Part shown: piece by piece, positions 32,888-38,347 of the stretch
Layout of the letters: the number at the start of each line of letters is the position of its first letter
Position numbering within the stretch: position 1 is the stretch's first letter
Assembly (NCBI GenBank): GCA_031280885.1
Contig: JAITGD010000018.1
Coordinates: forward strand, 1 to 38,347
DNA: 38,347 bases
Origin: Prevotellaceae bacterium
GTDB lineage: Bacteria > Bacteroidota > Bacteroidia > Bacteroidales > UBA932
Reading direction: 5' to 3'
Notes under the pieces: generated by a model
Seen by the model: only the letters and a program-made list of their open reading frames with translations
What the model was told of the DNA's origin: nothing
Database searches by the model: none
Made by a program: the position numbers and the translations under genes

Positions 32888-33910
32888 ATGCGACATAAGA
32901 TAACGAGCGCCATTTACTACGCCTTCTTTTTTGGACTTGCCATTGCTGCAATGTATTACTGCTTCAAAAACGTCAAATTCGCCGACCTTGTGTTTCAACT
33001 AAAAGAGGCAAATTATTTTTTAATCGCTCTTTCGTTGATCTTCGGGATGATAGCCTATCTGGTGCGAGCCTTGAGATGGCAAATACTGATCAAACCGCTT
33101 GGACATAAACCATCTCTGTATCATGTATATAACGCCGTAATGCTGGGATACTTAGCCAATCTTGTAGTGCCGCGAATAGGCGAAGTTACACGATGTGCAA
33201 TATTGAATAAAACGGACAAAATACCCGGCGATTCATTGTTTGGAACAGTTGTAGTAGAGCGTGTTGTGGATTTGATTTCGCTTTTTGTGCTTACCATTTT
33301 TGTGTTTTTTCTAAGGATGGATTTTTTTAGCCGATTTGTATCCGAGCGAATCATCCTTCCGTTAAGCTCATCATCCTATAACGTTTCGGGCGGAGCAATT
33401 GCAATTATCTGTTCCGTAGTCGTTTGCTTATCGACATTGACCGTCCTGTTTTGGAAACGGATAGTAAATACATCTTTTGCAAAGAAAATCAGAATGTTGC
33501 TTCGAGGAATCTTTGCTGGATTGAAAACTATCTTCAAAATGGAAAGACATATCTCTTTTATAATCTACACCATAACCATCTGGACTTGTTTCTGGATGAT
33601 GAGCTATTGTATAGCCGAAGCCATGCCTACCACTGCTTGGCTCGATCCTATTGATAGTCTGTTTCTTATGGCTCTTGGTTCTATGGGATGGGTGGTTCCC
33701 GTGCCTGGAGGCATGGGTTCGTTTCATACGCTTATAGCCTGGGGATTAATGATGTACGGTCTATCATTCAAAGAAGGAGTAGTATTCGCAACCATATCGC
33801 ACGAATCGCAGATTATAATAATGATAGTTTTAGGTTTGATCTCGCTGATTTCCGTATCATTAATCTCAGGCAAAAAGGTGAGAATCATCAATGTACATAC
33901 ACATGAATAG
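32888..33910 (+). CDS. Lysylphosphatidylglycerol synthase TM-region family protein
   Basis: The 340-residue integral membrane protein has about eight transmembrane helices. Its LPG_synthase_TM (UPF0104) signature covers RALRWQILIKPLG (about 60-72), NAVMLGYLANLVVPRIGEVTRC (about 78-99) and VVVERVVDLISL (about 120-131). It lacks the cytosolic aminoacyltransferase domain of MprF. It is therefore probably a flippase-like or lipid-related membrane protein of unknown substrate. A GGMGSFHTLIAWGL segment near the end is also family-typical. It overlaps the mrp start by 8 bp, suggesting translational coupling. Confidence 0.9.
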   Translation: MRHKITSAIYYAFFFGLAIAAMYYCFKNVKFADLVFQLKEANYFLIALSLIFGMIAYLVRALRWQILIKPLGHKPSLYHVYNAVMLGYLANLVVPRIGEVTRCAILNKTDKIPGDSLFGTVVVERVVDLISLFVLTIFVFFLRMDFFSRFVSERIILPLSSSSYNVSGGAIAIICSVVVCLSTLTVLFWKRIVNTSFAKKIRMLLRGIFAGLKTIFKMERHISFIIYTITIWTCFWMMSYCIAEAMPTTAWLDPIDSLFLMALGSMGWVVPVPGGMGSFHTLIAWGLMMYGLSFKEGVVFATISHESQIIIMIVLGLISLISVSLISGKKVRIINVHTHE

Positions 33911-34961
33911 CGACGAGATAATAGAAATTCTATCGACAATAAAACATCCCGAAACCGACACAGATATAGCAACTTCCGGAATATTGCACGAAGTGCGAAT
34001 CGATGCGGACAAAATAAACGTAAGCCTGATTTTCAAATCGAACGACGCTTTTGTGGCTTCGATAAAAGAGGCTGTAGCGAAGGAAATTAGCTTGCATTAT
34101 CCTTCGATGGAAATAAAAGTGTCGGCTATTCGCAAGGAGAATCCACCCGTCAAAAAAAAAGAGATTCCGGAAATCGGACTCGCTAAAGTCAAACATATCA
34201 TAGCAGTAGCTTCGGGAAAAGGCGGCGTAGGCAAGTCCACCGTATCGACGAATCTGGCTGTCGCTCTGGCGCGTGCGGGATATAAAACAGGTTTGGTTGA
34301 CGCCGATCTCTATGGACCGTCGATTCCTAAAATGTTCGGCATCGAAGGTGCGCAACCTGCGATGGTGAATTGCGATGGATACGAACTGATTGAACCTGTG
34401 GAGCGTTTCGATGTACGTATCCTATCTATCGGTTTTTTTGTTTCGGCAGACGATCCGGTGATTTGGCGCGGTCCAATGGCCGTCGGAGCGCTCAGACAAC
34501 TCACAAAACAAGGCAATTGGGGCGAAATCGATTATCTGATTGTGGATCTGCCTCCCGGAACCGGCGACATCCATATAACTCTGGTGCAGGAACTGCAATT
34601 TTCGGCAGCCGTTATAGTAACAACTCCACAGGAAGTAGCTTTGGCCGACGCAATTAAGGGAGTAAACATGTTTCTCAATCCTAAAATAAATGTTCCTATT
34701 GCAGGCCTCGTCGAAAACATGGCCTGGTTCACTCCCGCAGAACTACCTGATAATAAATACTATATCTTCGGCAAGGACGGAGGCCGACAAATGGCCGAGC
34801 AACTGAATATCCAACTTTTAGGTCAAATACCTCTAATTCAGAGCATACGCGAAGGCGGCGACAGCGGCTCGCCAATCGCTGTGGGCGAATCGTCAGCAGC
34901 AAATATTTTCGATTCAATTGCACAAAAAGTAATCGATTTTGTGGAGAAAAAGAATACGTAA
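33903..34961 (+). CDS. Mrp/ApbC family iron-sulfur carrier ATPase
   Basis: Mrp/NBP35-type P-loop ATPases carry Fe-S clusters to apoproteins. The 352-residue protein starts with a MIP18/DUF59-like segment (about 1-80). The deviant Walker A VASGKGGVGKSTVSTNLAVALA follows (about 102-123), with DADLYGPSIPKMFG and the Walker B LIVDLPPGTGD. The C-terminal CxxC found in many Mrp proteins is replaced by WFTPAELPDNKYY. I prefer the ATG at 33903 (MNSDEIIEIL), which matches the family opening and overlaps the previous stop; an ATG at 33891 is also in frame. Confidence 0.93.
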   Translation: MNSDEIIEILSTIKHPETDTDIATSGILHEVRIDADKINVSLIFKSNDAFVASIKEAVAKEISLHYPSMEIKVSAIRKENPPVKKKEIPEIGLAKVKHIIAVASGKGGVGKSTVSTNLAVALARAGYKTGLVDADLYGPSIPKMFGIEGAQPAMVNCDGYELIEPVERFDVRILSIGFFVSADDPVIWRGPMAVGALRQLTKQGNWGEIDYLIVDLPPGTGDIHITLVQELQFSAAVIVTTPQEVALADAIKGVNMFLNPKINVPIAGLVENMAWFTPAELPDNKYYIFGKDGGRQMAEQLNIQLLGQIPLIQSIREGGDSGSPIAVGESSAANIFDSIAQKVIDFVEKKNT

Positions 34962-34996
34962 AGATCATTAAATCGAAATAAGTCCAAAAGAAAAGT

Positions 34997-35004
34997 TAAT
35001 TTTG
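34997..35004 (+). promoter_or_regulatory. -7 element TAATTTTG of the Reg_prop regulator
   Basis: Perfect TAnnTTTG motif ending 22 nt before the ATG at 35027. One AGTCCAAA octamer lies just upstream (34980-34988). Confidence 0.6.
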
Positions 35005-35026
35005 TGGCGGAAAAAATTATTTACAC

Positions 35027-37885
35027 ATGGGCTTGTCTATTTTATTTGCTTGCAGCTTAGATACAGGTCGATACTTCATCGTCCGCTTGGTTTTGTGTGC
35101 GGTAATGCTGTTTGCAAACTTTCCGGCATGGTCGGGTAAGCCTAACGTTATAAACTTTTTCCGCAATCAGTATCGGGCGGCCAACAAGAATTGGAGTATC
35201 ACGCAGGATTCGCGCGGAATCATGTATTTCGGCAACGACGATGGATTGCTCGAATTTGATGGAATACGATGGACTCTGTATCGACCGCCGGAAGATAAGG
35301 TGGTGCGATCCGTTGCTGTGTCGCCAAAAGATGGACGCATATATTCCGGTGGATATGAAGAGTTTGGATTTTGGAAACCAAACGTCGCCGGAGAAATGGA
35401 ATACACTTCGTTGAGCAAAAATATGAACATGCGCAACGAAGATGTGTGGAAAATTTGCGTTACCGATAGTTTAGTATATTTCCAATCGTTCCGCAAGGTG
35501 TATATATATGATAATCAAACAGTACAGGAGGTAAATCAGGGGTTGGGAATACTTTTTCTGCTGAAAGTTAAAAACGAATTGTGGACGCAAGCCATCAAAG
35601 GCTCAATCTACCGGCTGGAAAACGGAAAATACGTTCAAATGCCTGGAAGCGAGATTTTTAGCGATACCGAAGTCCGCGTAGTTTTGCCATACGAAGATAA
35701 ATATCTCGTCGGAACCACGTCGAAAGGAATATACATATATGATGGACAGGAGTTTGTGTATTGGGATACCGAATTTTCAAATCGAGTAAAACCCTACGAA
35801 CTCAACATCGGCCTGACGGGAAACAATGGAAATTATTTTTTCGGCACCCTGCTCGACGGAATATACGAAATCAACAAACAAGGCAAGATAATCAACCACT
35901 TGTCGGCAGCAAACTGTCTGCAAAACAACACTGTACTCTCGCTTTATCAGGAAGCGTCGGGCAATTTGTGGGTGGCGATGGACAGAGGAATTTCATACGT
36001 GCAATATTCGCCGTATATTGATTTTTACATCAATTCCGGAGGCAAGGTGGGAGCGGTATATGCGGCAGCAATGCACGAAAATAAATTGTATCTGGGTACA
36101 AATCAGGGAGTATTCTACATGACCGAAGAAGATTTGGAAACCGACGGCGCTTTGTCGAATCTCAAATTCGTGGAAGGAACTCAGGGACAAATCTGGGATT
36201 TGATTTCAAAGGATGGATTTCTCTTGTGCGGACATACCAAAGGATTGAAAATTATAGAACACGACCGGGTCGTCGATCAGGTGAAAAACATAACGGGAGT
36301 GTATAGAATACAGCATATTCCGCATTTCGGCGAGGAGTATCTTTTCCTCGGAACATATACCAAAGCTAATATACTGAAACGCGATGGAAAATCCTGGAAA
36401 ACAATATCTAACATCGAACTCGACAAAATACGTGAACCGGTATTCAACATCGAAAGAGACCATCTGGGAAATTTATGGCTCGAACATGTGAAAAAAGGCG
36501 TATATCGCTGTGTATTAGCTGATGATATGACCCGACTGAAATATATAAAACATTATCACGACAAAGGCGCTCGATTGCGAATATTTCGTATCGGCGAGCG
36601 AGTGGTCTTTGCAAGAAATGATAGTATATTCGTTTACAATGATATAGAGGATTGTATGACGTATCACGAAGGAATAAGTCGTCATTTTGCAGATATACAG
36701 GGGGTACGCAACATAGTATCTCTCTCTGCCACACGATTTTGGGCAATCACAGGCTCCGGATTGCACGAGGTGCATTACGACGGACACGATTCGAAAATTA
36801 ACAATCGTTATGACGTGAGCTATAACAACTTATCCTTAGTAAATGAACACGAAAGAGTGATTGTGTTGAACGATTCAACAAGCCTGGTATGTCTGGACAA
36901 TGGTTTCCTGCTGCATCGAACCAAGCAAACAAGCCCGATGAAAGACAGTTTGTCGATTCCCGTATTTCGCTCAATAACAGCCATCAATCCAAAAAGTGGA
37001 AAAACTATGTATCTGACAGCCAATGAAAATGAAACTAAACTGCCTCATAATTACAATCTTCTGCGTTTCGATTTCTTTTCTGGCGACGCCGTACCGCGCA
37101 ACCTGTATTTCCAAACTCGTCTTGCGGAAATGGAAGAAAAATGGTCGTCTCCGAAAAGAATTTGCGAAATTCAATTCGAGCGCTTGCCGAAAGGTCAATA
37201 CACTTTTATGCTGAGAACTACCGATAATTCGGGACAATATTCCGAGCCGACAGAGTTTCAATTCTCAATATCAGCTCCTTGCTACGCTACACAATGGGCC
37301 TACCTTGCATATTTTGTGCTGACGGTCTTGCTGCTCGTCGGCTCGTGGTATTGGTGGCTCAGACAGCTGCAAAACAGACATATACTGAAAATACGCATGA
37401 GAGAAGAACAGCGACTGAGACGTATGAATAACGAATTGCAGCGCGAAATCGCAAGCAAAAATTCGGAACTTTTTATGCAAACAACTTTTATTATTCAAAA
37501 AAATGAATTGTTAAACAAAGTAAAAGAGGAAGTTGCCGATTTTTATCGTGGCATATCGGGGAATAAAGCCATCAAGCCGCTGTACGAAAAAGTGGATGCT
37601 TTGCTAAGCGAAAATATGGATATGGACGAGGATTGGAAATTGTTTCTCATTCAGTTTGAGCAAAATCACGCCGATTTTTTTAAACGTCTCAAACACGAAT
37701 ACGGAGAACTAACCCCGCACGATCTGAAATTATGCGCCTGTTTGAAATTAAATCTCTCGTCGAAAGACATCGCCTCCCTGCTCAACATATCGTTGCGCGG
37801 CGTGGAAAATAGCCGATACCGCCTGCGAAAAAAACTGAATCTCTCACCCGAACAAAATCTTAATGAGTTTTTTATGAGATATTAA
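35027..37885 (+). CDS. Membrane-spanning Reg_prop/Y_Y_Y regulator with LuxR-like HTH
   Basis: The 952-residue regulator has a hydrophobic leader near residues 17-38. A periplasmic region of about 700 residues with beta-propeller repeats (blades such as SITQDSRGIMYFGNDDGLLEF) follows, and then a Y_Y_Y domain (about 685-755, LRFDFFSG...YTFMLRTTDNSGQYS). A single transmembrane helix (about 764-785) and a coiled coil (about 790-840) precede a LuxR/GerE-like helix-turn-helix at the C-terminus (LSSKDIASLLNISLRGVENSRYRLRKKL). The domain order is that of Bacteroidota ligand-binding regulators that lack a kinase. The ligand and target genes are unknown, and no sus-like genes lie beside it. It ends 35 bp before the tracrRNA terminator, converging with it. 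Confidence 0.92.
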   Translation: MGLSILFACSLDTGRYFIVRLVLCAVMLFANFPAWSGKPNVINFFRNQYRAANKNWSITQDSRGIMYFGNDDGLLEFDGIRWTLYRPPEDKVVRSVAVSPKDGRIYSGGYEEFGFWKPNVAGEMEYTSLSKNMNMRNEDVWKICVTDSLVYFQSFRKVYIYDNQTVQEVNQGLGILFLLKVKNELWTQAIKGSIYRLENGKYVQMPGSEIFSDTEVRVVLPYEDKYLVGTTSKGIYIYDGQEFVYWDTEFSNRVKPYELNIGLTGNNGNYFFGTLLDGIYEINKQGKIINHLSAANCLQNNTVLSLYQEASGNLWVAMDRGISYVQYSPYIDFYINSGGKVGAVYAAAMHENKLYLGTNQGVFYMTEEDLETDGALSNLKFVEGTQGQIWDLISKDGFLLCGHTKGLKIIEHDRVVDQVKNITGVYRIQHIPHFGEEYLFLGTYTKANILKRDGKSWKTISNIELDKIREPVFNIERDHLGNLWLEHVKKGVYRCVLADDMTRLKYIKHYHDKGARLRIFRIGERVVFARNDSIFVYNDIEDCMTYHEGISRHFADIQGVRNIVSLSATRFWAITGSGLHEVHYDGHDSKINNRYDVSYNNLSLVNEHERVIVLNDSTSLVCLDNGFLLHRTKQTSPMKDSLSIPVFRSITAINPKSGKTMYLTANENETKLPHNYNLLRFDFFSGDAVPRNLYFQTRLAEMEEKWSSPKRICEIQFERLPKGQYTFMLRTTDNSGQYSEPTEFQFSISAPCYATQWAYLAYFVLTVLLLVGSWYWWLRQLQNRHILKIRMREEQRLRRMNNELQREIASKNSELFMQTTFIIQKNELLNKVKEEVADFYRGISGNKAIKPLYEKVDALLSENMDMDEDWKLFLIQFEQNHADFFKRLKHEYGELTPHDLKLCACLKLNLSSKDIASLLNISLRGVENSRYRLRKKLNLSPEQNLNEFFMRY

Positions 37886-37919
37886 TCGCCGAAAACTCAC
37901 ATATCTTTATGATATTCAA

Positions 37920-37999
37920 AGAAAAAGCGAAGCTACTGCTCCGCTTTAAATGATTTTCACAACGGAATAATCCTTATTGTGAATTGCTTTCAAAATTTG
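37920..37999 (-). ncRNA. Predicted tracrRNA of a type II CRISPR system
   Basis: Read on the minus strand, the region has the tracrRNA order. After a TATCTTTG promoter comes an anti-repeat, TTTTGAAAGCAATTCACAA (about 37996-37978), with the complement TTGTGAATTGCTTTC, which resembles the 5' half of Bacteroides type II repeats. A nexus-like segment AAGGATTATTCC follows and is read on as GTTGTGAA. The last part is a stem AAAGCG...CGCTTT (37924-37947) and a T-run. TTCACAA/TTGTGAA arms flank the nexus (37956-37962 and 37977-37983). The layout mirrors known II-A/II-C tracrRNAs (AATAAGG...TCCGTT). Confidence 0.82.
37922..37947 (-). terminator. tracrRNA terminator hairpin
   Basis: Stem AAAGCG/CGCTTT with an inner AGC/GCT helix and TACT loop (37924-37947). 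Five T on the minus strand follow (37922-37926). Confidence 0.75.
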
Positions 38000-38004
38000 T
38001 GCCG

Positions 38005-38012
38005 CAAAGATA
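38005..38012 (-). promoter_or_regulatory. tracrRNA -7 element TATCTTTG
   Basis: Perfect TAnnTTTG on the minus strand, which places the tracrRNA 5' end near 37999. It is divergent from the cas9 -7 element 27 bp away. Confidence 0.65.
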
Positions 38013-38039
38013 CAACATTTTTCATTAACCACAAAATAT

Positions 38040-38047
38040 TATCTTTG
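38040..38047 (+). promoter_or_regulatory. cas9 -7 element TATCTTTG
   Basis: Perfect motif on the plus strand, giving a predicted start near 38053 and a leader of about 38 nt before the ATG at 38091. Confidence 0.6.
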
Positions 38048-38090
38048 CATTCAATAAATTTTTATGGTTTAAATATATTACTCGCTAAAA

Positions 38091-38347
38091 ATGAAGAAAA
38101 TACTTGGACTTGATTTAGGCACAAACTCGATAGGCTGGGCGCTGATAGACCTCGATTTCGAGACGAAAGATGGGAAAATTTGGGGCATGGGCAGTCGGAT
38201 TATTCCGATGAGTCAGGATATTTTAGGGAATTTTGATGCTGGAAAGTTGAAATGTCACAACTTTCAAGTAATTTTGTCCCGACATAAAAAAACGTCCCAC
38301 GGAGTACGCGGGACGAAAGTGCAAAGCACTTCGGCTTATAGCCTTGT
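38091..38347 (+). CDS. cas9: Cas9 N-terminus, apparently interrupted after residue 52; runs off the window
   Basis: Cas9 is the RNA-guided double-strand DNA nuclease of type II CRISPR systems. The frame opens with KKILGLDLGTNSIGWALI, the RuvC-I motif with catalytic Asp8, and continues with MGSRIIPMSQDILGNFDAGK, typical of Bacteroidota Cas9 up to residue 52 (38246). Homologues then have a (V/I)SQTAERT segment and the arginine-rich bridge helix. Here the sequence instead reads LKCHNFQVILSRHKKTSHG, with no Cas9 similarity. The frame stays open to the window edge, probably by chance. The DNA there is hairpin-rich and carries a minus-strand terminator, so I infer an insertion. cas1, cas2 and the array would lie further right. 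Confidence 0.8.
   Translation, partial: MKKILGLDLGTNSIGWALIDLDFETKDGKIWGMGSRIIPMSQDILGNFDAGKLKCHNFQVILSRHKKTSHGVRGTKVQSTSAYSL
38247..38347. mobile_element. Possible left end of an insertion within cas9
   Basis: From just after the Cas9 homology the DNA has three successive inverted repeats: AAAGTTG/CAACTTT (38243-38249 and 38258-38264), CGTCCC/GGGACG (38293-38298 and 38310-38315) and AAGTGC/GCACTT (about 38318-38332). The middle one, followed by seven T on the minus strand, would end a gene coming from the right. I cannot name the element. The window stops before any transposase is visible. Confidence 0.4.
38286..38315 (-). terminator. Minus-strand terminator inside the cas9 frame
   Basis: On the minus strand CGTCCC and GGGACG form a stem with a further CG/CG pair, followed by T7 (A-run 38286-38292). 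A terminator of this quality inside a coding region supports insertion of a foreign gene end. Confidence 0.6.

Overview
The window is chromosomal DNA of a member of Bacteroidota, most likely Bacteroidales. Four things point there. Many genes are preceded by the Bacteroidota -7 promoter motif TAnnTTTG. The glutamine synthetase is of type III. A Na+-translocating NADH:quinone reductase is present. Two regulators are of Bacteroidota style: an RprX/RprY-like pair and a Reg_prop/Y_Y_Y membrane regulator. No tRNA or rRNA gene was seen. Most of the window is housekeeping genes separated by intergenic DNA unusually rich in short repeats.

Layout. 1-499 (-): truncated conserved hypothetical gene. 930-4808 (+): TrkA and glutamine synthetase III. 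4905-6281 (-): archaeal-type ATPase with a DUF234/nuclease-like C-terminus. 6684-12672 (+): Xaa-Pro aminopeptidase, small outer-membrane beta-barrel protein, nqrD-nqrE-nqrF without nqrABC, and a CPBP protease. 12669-16927 (-): recJ-ThiF-like pair and plsC-GT2 pair. 17398-18099 (-): YgjP-like metallopeptidase. 18231-18843 (+): hicAB toxin-antitoxin. 18888-21079 (-): murG and an AI-2E family permease. 21522-27991 (+): tgt, tpiA, sensor kinase, response regulator and a GH2 beta-galactosidase-like enzyme. 28549-31097 (-): galM, a nucleotidyltransferase and a tudor-like conserved protein. 31194-37885 (+): aminotransferase, panD, a flippase-like membrane protein, Mrp/ApbC and the Reg_prop regulator. 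37920-38347: a type II CRISPR locus edge.

The right edge is the most notable part. On the minus strand lies a tracrRNA-like gene with anti-repeat, nexus-like hairpin and terminator. It is fired divergently from cas9 by back-to-back TATCTTTG promoters. The cas9 reading frame starts well, with the RuvC-I motif and Asp8. It loses all Cas9 similarity after about residue 52, where the DNA becomes hairpin-rich and carries a minus-strand terminator. This looks like an element inserted in cas9.

The second notable theme is repeats: (ATTCATA)n heptamers, (AGTCCAAA)n octamers, a CTACGCAG-containing module, a large inverted repeat near tgt, a perfect 28-bp palindrome, and an eight-unit 23-bp array at 28173-28350. 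The array's 17-bp cores are built by combining three kinds of 7-bp half-site. Several repeats touch gene ends: they supply the last codons of the aminotransferase and the stop of the AI-2E permease, and they fill the leader of the GH2 gene.
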